In this document: piece by piece, positions 15,051-25,487 of the stretch | Layout: each line of letters starts with the position of its first letter | How positions within the stretch are numbered: the first letter of the stretch is position 1 | Source of the DNA: Chitinophaga pinensis | GTDB taxonomy: Bacteria; Bacteroidota; Bacteroidia; Chitinophagales; Chitinophagaceae | Assembly (NCBI GenBank): GCA_945870985.1 | Contig: CAMBUH010000008.1 | Coordinates: forward strand, 1-34,444 | Length of the DNA: 34,444 nt | Reading direction: 5' to 3' | The notes under the pieces: model-generated | Seen by the model: only the letters and a program-made list of their open reading frames with translations | Told to the model about the DNA's origin: nothing | Databases searched by the model: none | Made by a program: the position numbers and the translations under genes

Positions 15051-16535
15051 ATGTCACTCAGTCAATCTTTTCAACAAAAGCTACTGCAAAAGTTGTCGCC
15101 CCAGCAGATTCAGTTGATGAAACTGCTGCAGGTGCCTACGGCTAATTTGGAGGAGCGCATTAAGGAAGAGTTGGAAGAGAATCCTGCCTTGGAAATGGAA
15201 TCGGAGAGCGCGGAGGATGAATATGAGTTATCCGAGAACTCAGAGATGGAGGGAGATAGTTCGGAGGAGGAAGAATACGGGTCTGAAGAGTTAGACGCAC
15301 CTGATGTGAGTGAATTCCTGGTGGATGATGATGGAGAGATTGCAGACTACAAAATGAAGGATGATCATTACCCGGAAATGAGCGACGAAAAAGTGATTCC
15401 GATGCGCGCCGAAATCAGTTTTCAGGATCATTTATTGAATCAGTTGGGCATGTTGGAACTAGATCCACGCAACCGAACAATTGCCGAGCAAATTATTGGT
15501 AGTTTAGATGATGATGGATACCTGCGTTCCGAAATCAGCTCTTTGGTAGATGATATGGCTTTTCGACAGGGCATGGAGGTTTCTGAAAAAGAGGTGATAG
15601 AACTGTTGGCACAAATTCAACAGTTTGATCCACCCGGCATTGCCGCCCGCAGTTTGCAGGAATGTTTGTTGTTGCAGCTTACCCGTAAAGAATCGGAAGG
15701 AGAAAGTGTTCGTCAGGCCATTCAAATGCTCACTAAATATTTTGATGAGTTTACTAAAAAACATTACGAGAAGATTCAGCGAAGTATGAGTGTAAACGAT
15801 GAGCAGCTGAAAGATATCATTGCTCAAATCATTCGACTAAACCCTAAGCCCGGTGGGTTGTTTTCGGCGAGTAGTCAGGCAGAGAACTTTATCATTCCTG
15901 ATTTTTATGTAATCAATAATAATGGAAAGCTGGAGTTAACGTTGAATTCCCGCAATGCGCCTCCGCTCAGAATCAGTGAGGGATACCGCGATATGATGAA
16001 AGATTATGAGCGGGGCAGTAAAACGGATAAGCGCCAGAAAGAGGCGGTTACATTTATTCGTCAAAAAATCGATTCGGCCAAATGGTTTATTGATATGATT
16101 CGCCAGCGACAAGAAACCCTACTAAATACGATGGGCGCCATTTTGCAGCATCAGGAGGCTTTTCTGTTAACTGGTGATGAAACGGATTTGCGACCCATGA
16201 TATTGAAAGATATTGCTGAGTTAACCGGACTGGATATTTCAACGGTAAGCCGGGTAGCGAACAGTAAATTTGTGCAAACCGAGTTTGGTAATTTTCGGTT
16301 GAAATATTTTTTCAGTGAATCGTTGAGTACGGAAAGTGGGGAGGAAGTAAGTACCCGGGAAGTGAAAAAAATTCTCAGCGACCTGATAGAAGCAGAAGAC
16401 AAGCATAAGCCGCTAAGCGACGATTTACTAACCGAAATGCTGCAGGAGAAAGGATATAATATTGCTAGAAGAACCGTTGCTAAATATCGCGAACAACTGA
16501 ATATTCCGGTAGCGCGACTAAGAAAAGAATTATAA
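15051..16535 (+). CDS. rpoN: RNA polymerase sigma-54 factor RpoN
   Basis: N-terminal LSPQQIQLMKLLQVPTANLEERIKEELEENPALE; HTH LTGLDISTVSRVANSKFVQTEFG; RpoN box ARRTVAKYREQLNIPVARLRKEL. Confidence 0.97.
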   Translation: MSLSQSFQQKLLQKLSPQQIQLMKLLQVPTANLEERIKEELEENPALEMESESAEDEYELSENSEMEGDSSEEEEYGSEELDAPDVSEFLVDDDGEIADYKMKDDHYPEMSDEKVIPMRAEISFQDHLLNQLGMLELDPRNRTIAEQIIGSLDDDGYLRSEISSLVDDMAFRQGMEVSEKEVIELLAQIQQFDPPGIAARSLQECLLLQLTRKESEGESVRQAIQMLTKYFDEFTKKHYEKIQRSMSVNDEQLKDIIAQIIRLNPKPGGLFSASSQAENFIIPDFYVINNNGKLELTLNSRNAPPLRISEGYRDMMKDYERGSKTDKRQKEAVTFIRQKIDSAKWFIDMIRQRQETLLNTMGAILQHQEAFLLTGDETDLRPMILKDIAELTGLDISTVSRVANSKFVQTEFGNFRLKYFFSESLSTESGEEVSTREVKKILSDLIEAEDKHKPLSDDLLTEMLQEKGYNIARRTVAKYREQLNIPVARLRKEL

Positions 16536-16536
16536 T

Positions 16537-17226
16537 ATGGATGTAACTGCCATTTCCGAAAATGCCCCGATTGAAAGTCAACCCACTCCTCCGAAATTTT
16601 CGGATCGGTTGAGTTGGATATTTGGTCAGGTTGTATCTATAATTTTCCACCCGCTTTTTATACCTACCTATATATTTTGTTTACTCATGGAAGCAGTTCC
16701 TTATGAGTTTGCGGGTATTTCACAGTGGCAGTTGACTTTGCGATTTTTTACGTGCTTTTGGTGGACGGCATTTTTACCGGCTTTTGCTATTTTTCTGCTT
16801 TGGCGTTTGCAATTTATAAACAGTATTCTCTTAAAAACTCAGAAAGAACGGATTGTTCCCTATATAATTGTTATGTTTTTTTATTGGTGGATGTATTATC
16901 TGAGTCGGAATTTTACCGATCAGCCGATTGTTTTGCGGTTCTTTTTTATGGGCATTTTTTTATCGACCGTTGTGGGGCTGATTTTGAACAGTTACTTAAA
17001 AATCAGTTTACACGGGATGGCAGCTGGTGGAGCAGTTACTGCAATCGGATTGTTTTCGTGGTATTATGCAATTCCGCTTTGGATTTATTTAATACCGGCT
17101 GTTTTGCTGGCGGGATTGATTGCCACTGCGCGTATGTTGGTGAGCGACCACAGTACCCGAGAGATTTACATGGGATTATTGATGGGAGCCGCTTGTCAGT
17201 GGCTGGCCTATGTGTTTATTGCTTAA
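16537..17226 (+). CDS. multi-spanning integral membrane protein of unknown function
   Basis: 229 aa, multiple hydrophobic segments; starts 1 nt after the rpoN stop codon, so probably co-transcribed. Confidence 0.75.
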   Translation: MDVTAISENAPIESQPTPPKFSDRLSWIFGQVVSIIFHPLFIPTYIFCLLMEAVPYEFAGISQWQLTLRFFTCFWWTAFLPAFAIFLLWRLQFINSILLKTQKERIVPYIIVMFFYWWMYYLSRNFTDQPIVLRFFFMGIFLSTVVGLILNSYLKISLHGMAAGGAVTAIGLFSWYYAIPLWIYLIPAVLLAGLIATARMLVSDHSTREIYMGLLMGAACQWLAYVFIA

Positions 17227-18240
17227 TTACTTGCTATCTATGAATTCGTGGATGTAAATTTTTACCAACAGAATGAACAGGGCGATAACGATTGGGCCAA
17301 AAATTAGTCCGATAAATCCAAACAATTTTACGCCCAAAATCACTCCAAAAGTTGTTATAAGGGGATGGGTATCTCCCACTTTTTTCTGAATACTCATGCG
17401 GAAAACATTGTCAAGTACTCCCATAACAACGGCTCCATATACCAGCATAATAATTCCGCGGGTAGTGTCGCCTTCAGAAAAAAATATCAGTGCAACTGGT
17501 ACCCAGGCCAGTGCTGCGCCTACCATCGGAATCATAGAAGCTATGCAGGTAACCACCATCCAAAATCCGATATCTTTTACCCCTAAAAAATAGTATCCAA
17601 TAGCCCCAATCACACCCTGAAACAAAGCAGTTGCGGGTATTCCAAGGGCATTGGAGAGAACCAAGGTATTCAGTTCTTTACCCAGCCGCCGGGTGTTTTC
17701 GTTTTGAAGGGGTACATGGTGTAAGCACCAGTTTTGAATGGCTTTGTTGTTAGACAATAAAAAAAACAGTATAAATAACATCATCACCATCGTTAGTAGG
17801 GAATCTACGGTAGCTCCAACCACTTTTGGAAGAATACTGGCAAATAATAATCCGATTTTTTCTATGTTTTGATCGCTGATCAATGTAATCTGAAATCTTT
17901 GTTCTGTCTGGTTAATCAGGGTAGTTAGTCCTGCCATCACGTTGCCTGAATGCTGAATGGCATAGCCAACCTTATTGTATACAATGTTAAATGCCATGCT
18001 AATCGGTACCAGTACAACAATAATTGTAAACAACAACAATGCGGTAGCTGCCAGGCCGGGTGACCATTTTTTTCGATCTGTGAGCCAGTTCATGGGCTTA
18101 GAAAGCAACACATGAAAGGTAAGTGCTCCTAAAAATGCCGGAATAAATGCGTTCAGTTGCCCAAGCAGGAAAATTCCAAGGAAAATCAGTAAGAAGTAAA
18201 AACTAATTTGACGGATGGATACGATGGAAGTATTCGGCAT
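17227..18240 (-). CDS. AI-2E family transporter (TerC/PerM-like permease, UPF0118)
   Basis: 337 aa polytopic; TFGVILGVKLFGFIGLIFGPIVIALFILLVKIY C-terminal signature. Confidence 0.9.
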   Translation of the reverse strand: MPNTSIVSIRQISFYFLLIFLGIFLLGQLNAFIPAFLGALTFHVLLSKPMNWLTDRKKWSPGLAATALLLFTIIVVLVPISMAFNIVYNKVGYAIQHSGNVMAGLTTLINQTEQRFQITLISDQNIEKIGLLFASILPKVVGATVDSLLTMVMMLFILFFLLSNNKAIQNWCLHHVPLQNENTRRLGKELNTLVLSNALGIPATALFQGVIGAIGYYFLGVKDIGFWMVVTCIASMIPMVGAALAWVPVALIFFSEGDTTRGIIMLVYGAVVMGVLDNVFRMSIQKKVGDTHPLITTFGVILGVKLFGFIGLIFGPIVIALFILLVKIYIHEFIDSK

Positions 18241-18330
18241 GGCAATTCTTTTAGGGAAAATACTAAATTTATCAGATTCCCTCCCCCACTCCCGATTTTA
18301 TTCTTTTCTTTGCCACTAGAATACTAAATT

Positions 18331-20661
18331 ATGTGGTATAGCATTGGCAGGTTCATCCTACAATATCGGCTCAGCTTATTATTGCTGCTTGCCGTTGTTA
18401 CCGTTTTCATGGGCTGGAAAGCTTCTCAGGTTCAGCTCAGCTACGATTTTACCCGTGCCTTGCCAACCGATAATCAGAAATATAAAGAATACCAAGAGTT
18501 TTTGAGAACTTTTGGTGCTGATGCAAATACGGTTGTGGTAGGTATACAAACTGATAAAATGTATCAGCCGGCATTTTTTAATGCAGTGAGTGAATTGCAT
18601 CAGCAACTTAAAAAAATTAATGCGGTAACTGGGGTATTGTCCATACCGGAGGTGGTGGGTTTGCGAAATGATTCGGCATCGGGCAAGCTGGTTTCTGAAA
18701 AACTTTTCCATCCACCCTACACTAGTCAGGCCGCTTTAGATAGCAGCCGACAGGTTTTTGAAACACTTCCATTTTATCGGTCTTTTTTATACAATCCGCA
18801 AACCGGCAGTTATCTGATGGGTATTAATGTGAACAAAGACACGATGAACAGCAAGTCGCGTACTCGTTTAATGAATGATATTACCCGCGAATTGGCCAGT
18901 TTTGAAAAAACAACTGGTACTGCCCTGTATGTGAGCGGACTCCCTTATATCCGCACAATCATTGGCAATAAGATTAAAGCGGAAATGAACTGGTTTTTGA
19001 TTGGCTCGCTGGTGCTTTCGGTGATTACCTTGTTTTTATTTTTCTGGTCATTCAGCACAACGCTCATGAGCTTACTGGTAGTAGGGATGGGGGTAATCTG
19101 GAGTTTAGGCACTATTGTTTTGTTTGGATATAAAATTACCCTACTCACCGCTTTGATACCCCCATTGGTTGTGGTAATTGGTATTCCGAATTGCATTTAT
19201 TTTTTAAATAAATATCATACGGCTTACCTGGAAACCAAGAAAAAAGAAGAGGCGTTGATTACCATGGTTGGAAGGATGGGCATTGTAACCTTGTTTTGTA
19301 ACATTGCTGCTGCTATTGGATTTGCTGTATTTGCGCTTACCCGCAGCGACTTGTTAAAAGAGTTTGGAGCAGTGGCTGGTATCAACATTATGGCCTTGTT
19401 CCTGATCTCATTGATTTTTATCCCCGCGGTATTAAGTTATTTGCCGCCGCCCAAAGACAAGCATGTTCGGTATCTTGAAAACCGATGGCTGAAACAGTTT
19501 TTGGTGAATATAGAGCGATGGGCGTTTAATCATGCCCGATGGATTTATGGTATTACGCTGGTAGTGTTGATTTTTTCAGTAATGGGCATTTTTCGAATTA
19601 AGAGTGTGGGGTATATAGTAGATGACTTACCGCGCAGCAATAAAATTTATACCGACTTAAAATGGTTTGAAAAAAACTTTAGGGGGGTGATGCCTTTGGA
19701 GATTGTGGTAGATGCTAAAAAGAAAAAAGGGGTAATGCGCATGAAAACTATTCAGAAAATGGAGGAGTTATCTGCGTTTATTTCTGAAGATTCTGCCACT
19801 GCCCGGCCATTATCTTTTGTGGAGGGACTCAAATTTGCTCGTCAGGCGTATTTTGATGGGGATAGCAATAGTTATAGTATTCCTACGGAAACTGATTTGG
19901 CATTTATGGCTCCTTATCTCCAATTGTCTGGAAATGAGTCAGCAGCTTCCGGATCGAAAGGTGTGGCGGGATTGTTGAATAATTATATGGATAGCAACCG
20001 ACAAATGGCTAGAATCAGCGTGAACATGAAAGATATTGGCAGTGCAAGACTACCCGAGCTACTGAATAAATTTCAGGTAAAGTCAAATGAAATTTTCGAC
20101 ACGGCTTCTTACAAGGTAACCTTTACGGGCAGTAGTGTAAGTTTTTTAGAGGGGTCGGGATTTATTATTCGTGGACTGAAAGAAAGTATTGCCTGGGCCT
20201 TTTTGCTGATTTCGCTGTGTATGCTGTATCTATTCCGCTCTTTTAGGATATTAATTTGTTCACTCATACCTAATCTGGTGCCCCTGGTGATTACAGCTGG
20301 TGTTATGGGCTGGGCGGGCATCGCCCTAAAACCTTCTACCGTATTGGTGTTTAGTGTTGCCCTGGGTATTGCCATTGATGTAACCATTCGCTTTCTGATA
20401 AATTATAAGCAGGAGTTGAGCTATCATCAACATGATGTGGCTGCTACGCTGGTGCAAACTATCCGACATACCGGCATTAGTATTTTATACACTTCGCTGG
20501 TGTTGATTGCCGGTTTTATCATTTTCTGCTGGAGCGATTTTGGTGGCACTCAAGCATTGGGATGGCTTACTTCGCTCACTTTAGTAGTGGGCACACTTAC
20601 CAACCTGATATTATTGCCGGTTTTGATACTCAGTATTGCTCCCGGAGAAAAGAAGAAATAA
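18331..20661 (+). CDS. MMPL/RND-superfamily transporter
   Basis: 776 aa, duplicated sterol-sensing-like TM domains (LTALIPPLVVVIGIPNCIYFLNKY; VLVFSVALGIAIDVTIRFLINYKQE), N-terminal LPTDNQKYKEYQEFLRTFG. Confidence 0.9.
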   Translation: MWYSIGRFILQYRLSLLLLLAVVTVFMGWKASQVQLSYDFTRALPTDNQKYKEYQEFLRTFGADANTVVVGIQTDKMYQPAFFNAVSELHQQLKKINAVTGVLSIPEVVGLRNDSASGKLVSEKLFHPPYTSQAALDSSRQVFETLPFYRSFLYNPQTGSYLMGINVNKDTMNSKSRTRLMNDITRELASFEKTTGTALYVSGLPYIRTIIGNKIKAEMNWFLIGSLVLSVITLFLFFWSFSTTLMSLLVVGMGVIWSLGTIVLFGYKITLLTALIPPLVVVIGIPNCIYFLNKYHTAYLETKKKEEALITMVGRMGIVTLFCNIAAAIGFAVFALTRSDLLKEFGAVAGINIMALFLISLIFIPAVLSYLPPPKDKHVRYLENRWLKQFLVNIERWAFNHARWIYGITLVVLIFSVMGIFRIKSVGYIVDDLPRSNKIYTDLKWFEKNFRGVMPLEIVVDAKKKKGVMRMKTIQKMEELSAFISEDSATARPLSFVEGLKFARQAYFDGDSNSYSIPTETDLAFMAPYLQLSGNESAASGSKGVAGLLNNYMDSNRQMARISVNMKDIGSARLPELLNKFQVKSNEIFDTASYKVTFTGSSVSFLEGSGFIIRGLKESIAWAFLLISLCMLYLFRSFRILICSLIPNLVPLVITAGVMGWAGIALKPSTVLVFSVALGIAIDVTIRFLINYKQELSYHQHDVAATLVQTIRHTGISILYTSLVLIAGFIIFCWSDFGGTQALGWLTSLTLVVGTLTNLILLPVLILSIAPGEKKK

Positions 20662-20670
20662 TTGATTGAC

Positions 20671-21795
20671 TTATTTCAACACCTCGGCTAATTTTTTGTC
20701 GAGTTCATCACCTCGTAAGTCGGCAGCAATAATTTTTCCCTCCGGATTAACCAGCACATTAAAGGGGATACCCGTTATTTGGTAGAGTGGAACCACTTTG
20801 CTTTCCCATTGCTTCAGGTCGCTCACATGCGTCCAGGTAAGTTGATCGTCTTTAATGGCCTGCAACCAGTTTTCTTTTTCAGCATCCAGTGAAACGCCGA
20901 GCACGGTAAAATTTTTGACACTATATTTTTTAAATGCAGCTACTACATTGGGATTTTCTTGTCTGCAAGGTCCGCACCAACTAGCCCAGAAATCAACCAA
21001 CACATATTTACCGCGGAAGCTTTTCAGCGAGATATTTTCACCCGCAGTATTGGGCATTGAAAAGTCTGGAGCTTCTTTGTTAATCAGTGATCCTTCAGCA
21101 GCAGGGGCAGGCGTAGGTTCTGTTAGTAAAGTTTTAATTCTTTGCAGTCCGCTGTGTTCTGGAAATTTTTGTAAGGATGCATCTGCCATCCTTACGATTT
21201 CTTCGCGCTTCATAGTACGGGTAGCAATACCCATCGCATAAAAGCGTGCGGCAGGACTGGCAGATTCCCGAACAAAATTACTCACCAGTGAATTGATATC
21301 ACTGATTCTGCGGTCTCTTTCTTGCTTACAGGGTAGCGAAACACTGTCTGGAACATTTTTTTGTTGTAAAGAATCTAGCATCATAAAACAAACTGCTAAA
21401 GCAGAATCCTGGCGACGATAATTTTCAAATAATTCATGCAATTGAAAGCTAGCAGGAGAGCCCTCTACCTGATAGTGCGTATAGTCTTTCATATCAACCA
21501 ATAACTTGATGTTTTTCTGATCGTTGATTACAATCACATCCATACCCATGTCTGTGTTAATCCGGTAAAGGCTTTCTTCTTTGCCTACTCCTCTTAATAC
21601 AAAATTTCCTTGCTTGTCGAGAATGGCCGAATCAACGGTGATGGGCTGACGACCTCCAAAAGGTAATTCCTGCAAAAATATTTTTAGCTGACCTGCATTT
21701 TTAAATTGTCCACTCACAGTAAATGCACCATATTTTTTTTCACTGCAGGATACCGCAAGTATGCATGCGATAAAAATCAAAATTTTTGTTTTCAT
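20671..21795 (-). CDS. TlpA family disulfide reductase / thioredoxin-like lipoprotein with DUF4369-like N-terminus
   Basis: Lipobox ILAVSC; FRGKYVLVDFWASWCGPCRQENPNVVAAFKKY. Confidence 0.92.
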   Translation of the reverse strand: MKTKILIFIACILAVSCSEKKYGAFTVSGQFKNAGQLKIFLQELPFGGRQPITVDSAILDKQGNFVLRGVGKEESLYRINTDMGMDVIVINDQKNIKLLVDMKDYTHYQVEGSPASFQLHELFENYRRQDSALAVCFMMLDSLQQKNVPDSVSLPCKQERDRRISDINSLVSNFVRESASPAARFYAMGIATRTMKREEIVRMADASLQKFPEHSGLQRIKTLLTEPTPAPAAEGSLINKEAPDFSMPNTAGENISLKSFRGKYVLVDFWASWCGPCRQENPNVVAAFKKYSVKNFTVLGVSLDAEKENWLQAIKDDQLTWTHVSDLKQWESKVVPLYQITGIPFNVLVNPEGKIIAADLRGDELDKKLAEVLK

Positions 21796-21820
21796 GTTCT
21801 ATTTTTTGATGTAGGGTTGT

Positions 21821-23278
21821 TTAGGGTTGATTGAGTTTTTCTTGCAGCAGTTGAGTTACTTTTTGTGGATCGGCTTTTCCGCCACTGATTTTTTTTATTT
21901 CGCCTATAAATACTCCCAGCAGTCCTTTTTTACCTTTTCGGTACTCCTGTACTTTGTCTGGCATTTTATTCATCACTTCCCGAATCCATTCTGCGAGCAG
22001 ACTTTCATTTGCCGTTTGCAAAATATTGAGTGTTTCGGCCAATTCGCGGGGAGATTTTTTTTCTTTTATCAATGCCGGTAGTAATCGGCTTACAGCGGTT
22101 GAGAAACTAAGCTCCCCCGATTCAATCATATCAATCATTTGCGCCAGGTTGGCGGCTGAAACGGGCACCTGAGAAAAGTTGAGTTGATTGTCGTTGAGCC
22201 ACTGACGCAACGGACCGAGCATCCAATTGGCAACAGATTTCTTATTGCTAGTATGTAAATTCACCTCTTCGAAATATTGTGCGGTGAACAGGTCATCACT
22301 CAATTGTTGTGCATCATATTCGGTTAGCTCCTCCATTTGCAGCAACCTTTGGTGCAAGGCATTGGGTAATTCGGGCAGTGATGCTTTATAGGATTCAAGC
22401 GCTTCTGCAGAAATTACAAAGGGAGCCAAATCGGGGTCGGGGAAATAGCGGTAGTCATTGGCTTCTTCCTTATCGCGTAAGGCAAAAGTGGTATCATTAT
22501 CGGCATTAAAACTGCGGGTTTGCTGGATGATGGGTTGCCCTTGTAATAAGCGTTCCGTTATTCGGCTAATTTCGTATTCAATGGCTTTTTTAATATGCTT
22601 GATGGAGTTCAGGTTCTTCACTTCTACTTTGGTTCCTAAAGTTTGGGATCCGGCGGGGCGGAGGGAAATATTTGCATCACACCGAAGGCTCCCTTCTTCC
22701 ATATTTCCATCAGATACCCCCAGCCATCGAACCAGTTTTCTGATTTCAGCCACAAACAGTCCGGCTTCTTCGGCAGAATAAATATCGGGTTCGGTTACGA
22801 TTTCTACCAGTGGAGTTCCTGCCCGGTTCAGGTCGATAAAGGTTTTGGTGGGATGTTGATCGTGTAAACTTTTGCCGGCATCCTCTTCTATGTGAATTCG
22901 GTTTAGGCGAACGGCTCTGCTTCCAGCAGTTGTGGTGATGCGAACATTACCTCCCTTGCAAATAGGACTGGTATGTTGGGATATTTGATACCCTTTGGGC
23001 AGGTCGGGATAGAAATAATTTTTGCGGGCGAAATAGTTATTTTGTTCAATGGCACATTCACACGCTAGTCCCAGTTTTACTGCTAATTCAACCGCTTTTT
23101 TATTGGTTCTTGGTAATGTACCCGGATGCGCGAGAGAAATGGCACTTACCCGTGTATTGGCTTCACCACCAAACAAGTTACTGTCTCCACAGAATAATTT
23201 ACTCTGTGTAGCTAACTGGGCGTGAATTTCAAGACCAATTACTACTTCATATATTGGAGTATCCTGCATTACCGACAA
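21821..23278 (-). CDS. gatB: Asp-tRNA(Asn)/Glu-tRNA(Gln) amidotransferase subunit GatB
   Basis: YEVVIGLEIHAQLATQSKLFCG, RKNYFYPDLPKGYQISQ, EEGSLRCDANISLRPAG. Confidence 0.97.
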   Translation of the reverse strand: MSVMQDTPIYEVVIGLEIHAQLATQSKLFCGDSNLFGGEANTRVSAISLAHPGTLPRTNKKAVELAVKLGLACECAIEQNNYFARKNYFYPDLPKGYQISQHTSPICKGGNVRITTTAGSRAVRLNRIHIEEDAGKSLHDQHPTKTFIDLNRAGTPLVEIVTEPDIYSAEEAGLFVAEIRKLVRWLGVSDGNMEEGSLRCDANISLRPAGSQTLGTKVEVKNLNSIKHIKKAIEYEISRITERLLQGQPIIQQTRSFNADNDTTFALRDKEEANDYRYFPDPDLAPFVISAEALESYKASLPELPNALHQRLLQMEELTEYDAQQLSDDLFTAQYFEEVNLHTSNKKSVANWMLGPLRQWLNDNQLNFSQVPVSAANLAQMIDMIESGELSFSTAVSRLLPALIKEKKSPRELAETLNILQTANESLLAEWIREVMNKMPDKVQEYRKGKKGLLGVFIGEIKKISGGKADPQKVTQLLQEKLNQP

Positions 23279-23323
23279 AAATAGCCAACCTTGGGCACTA
23301 AGTCAATTCTCAGATAACAAATA

Positions 23324-24340
23324 TCAGAGAGAAAGTATTTTTTCTTTGTCTTCTTTCGAGATGGTTAATAATCCCGCGGGTTCTAATCGGCGGAAAAGTT
23401 CCTTCCAGTTCTTGTCTCGCACAAATATTTTCTTCAACATTGGCAAAGCCTTGTTGAGTTGTTTGTTATTGGCAAGGGTAACTGCAGTCCAGAACTGCAT
23501 TTCTAGATTTTCGGGGAACAGGCGCATGGCGGCATTGTATTCGTTCATTGCCTCCGTTATGTCTTTCTTTTCGTTAGCCAGGTTGAGGTTGTTCATTTTT
23601 TCATAGGCCAAGTCGCCACTATTCATGTGATCGTATGCGAGTTGCATGTTGTACAAGCGTCTAAGTTCTTCTAGGGGTTGGGGTGAGTCGTCTACCCGGA
23701 GGTCAATCAGGGTTCTTTCCCAAGGGGTTGTATATCTGCCCGGAACTACTAGGATAGCGGCTGCTTGCATGCCTCTGATGTCTCCGCCAGCTGCCTGTCC
23801 TGCTTCCAATGCCAGCAGAATGCGTTCTACAAAAGGTTTATTGGTGCTCATTTCAAAGGCTTTTTTCATGTATTCACATACCGAATCGCCCAGCATCATG
23901 TTGCTTTGTACGCTGAAGCTTTTCCCTTTGATGTGTTTGGCTACCTGAATACATTTTGAACCGGTATGGGTGGCTACATTCCCTTTAGTATCCAAAATGG
24001 CTACCTGGCGCATTTCTCGTGAGCTATCTATTTTTAGCAGACTGTCTAAGGTTTGTTGGGGGGTTAGTCCTCTTTTTAACAGCCCCAATGCTTTTGGGCC
24101 GTACGATTTATTTACAAAAGATTGGGTGGCAACAACGCCTACACCTGCTTCTACCCAAGGCACCAGGGTGCCTACCCCAAACCAGTGACTTTGAACGGCC
24201 ACTGCCATATCACCCGTTTTTTCATCCCTTGCTACAATGGAAAAAGTATGAGCCAGGGGTTCTTTTTTGGAATAAACTTGTGCAAATGAGCTGGTGGGGA
24301 TTGTACAAACGAGTACTAACAGGTATAGTAGAAATTTCAT
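23324..24340 (-). CDS. DUF1028 domain-containing exported protein
   Basis: [55 protein letters not shown]-like DUF1028 core, signal peptide, C-terminal TPR-like segment. Confidence 0.88.
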   Translation of the reverse strand: [338 protein letters not shown]

Positions 24341-24418
24341 AGTGGGTGGTTAAACATTGCCGGAAAAGGGAATGCGCTGCAGTTATTAACGAATTCGCGC
24401 CTAATTCATTGTATTGCC

Positions 24419-24461
24419 CACATCAAAAAGGCACACCAATTGGGTGTGCCTTTTTGATGTG
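24419..24461. terminator. strong bidirectional intrinsic terminator hairpin
   Basis: Perfect 19-bp inverted repeat CACATCAAAAAGGCACACC / GGTGTGCCTTTTTGATGTG with 5-nt loop; the GC stem is flanked by A5 and T5, just downstream of the minus-strand PDZ gene. Confidence 0.9.
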
Positions 24462-24475
24462 CCATGTTTTGTGAA

Positions 24476-25393
24476 TTATAATTCGGCAGTTTTCAGCTTT
24501 TTAGGAAATACAACCTCTGTGTTACTCTTTTTATTTCCTCTCTCGTATTCAATTTTCCATTTATCTCCCTCTTTGGAATTGTTTAGCATTTTTCGCAGGT
24601 CGTTAATATCGGTTAGTGCGGTGCCGTTCACAGAAAGTAATACATCATCTTTTTTAATACCGGCTAGGGCAGCTGGACTATTCTCCGTTACAGAAGTGAT
24701 TTTTACGCCTTTGCTGTTTTCCATATCTTGAATGCCTACGCCCAGCTGAAGTTTTCGAGGTTTGGGCGCCCATTCGTTCCTATCGGGAGGGAGCATTTTA
24801 AACATATCATCCATATTGAACACCATTGTATCTATAAATTGATAGTTGCGGTTTGCTTCTCTATTGTTTGTGGCGAGGATTGCTGTGGTATTTTCGGTTT
24901 GCTGGTTGCGCAGGTAAGTGATGGTTATTTTGGTATCCGGCAGGTATTTGCCTACTTCCTGTGTTAATTCCTCGGCACTGTTAATGGCTACTCCATTGAT
25001 AGCGGTAATGATGTCATCGGCTTTGAGACCTGCTTTTTCTGCGGGAGTACCTTTCATGATTTCTCTAATAATAGCCCCTTTTTCATTTTTTTCCGTGAAA
25101 ACGCCTAATAAAGCTTTGTTTTCATTTATGTTACCGGGCCGCCGCATCATAATATTTGGGTTGAACTCAAGAAGTTGCTTTCTGAATTTTTCGGGTACGC
25201 CATTTTGAAAGTTTTCGATATCAATTACCAAATCATCCCCTTTCACTATGGTGGTATCCCCATTTCGGATGATGAGCATTTTTTTTGCTTTTTCCTTTGA
25301 TAGGGCTGGGGGTACAGGAGGGGTAGGCTGAGCAATCGCAGTTATGGCTATCAGCCAAGTGAGCGCAGTTGCAAACGTAATCTTGTTAATCAT
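24476..25393 (-). CDS. exported protein with two PDZ domains
   Basis: LLGVFTEKNEKGAIIREIMKGTPAEKAGLKADDIITAINGVAI and LGVGIQDMENSKGVKITSVTENSPAALAGIKKDDVLLSVNGTAL; signal peptide from internal ATG at 25393 (ORF opens at 25441). Confidence 0.85.
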   Translation of the reverse strand: MINKITFATALTWLIAITAIAQPTPPVPPALSKEKAKKMLIIRNGDTTIVKGDDLVIDIENFQNGVPEKFRKQLLEFNPNIMMRRPGNINENKALLGVFTEKNEKGAIIREIMKGTPAEKAGLKADDIITAINGVAINSAEELTQEVGKYLPDTKITITYLRNQQTENTTAILATNNREANRNYQFIDTMVFNMDDMFKMLPPDRNEWAPKPRKLQLGVGIQDMENSKGVKITSVTENSPAALAGIKKDDVLLSVNGTALTDINDLRKMLNNSKEGDKWKIEYERGNKKSNTEVVFPKKLKTAEL

Positions 25394-25487
25394 GCTGAAT
25401 AATTTTAATGTACGAAATATTTTGTACTTCAAAGCTAGCAATACTCAAAGTACGAAGCTCTTCGGAAATGTTAAATATTATTGAAGA

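Noticed and set aside
16725-17243. 172-aa + ORF in an alternative frame overlapping the post-rpoN membrane gene
   Set aside because: Cys-rich, frame-shadow-like translation; the 16537-17226 frame is directly adjacent to rpoN and has coherent TM segments.
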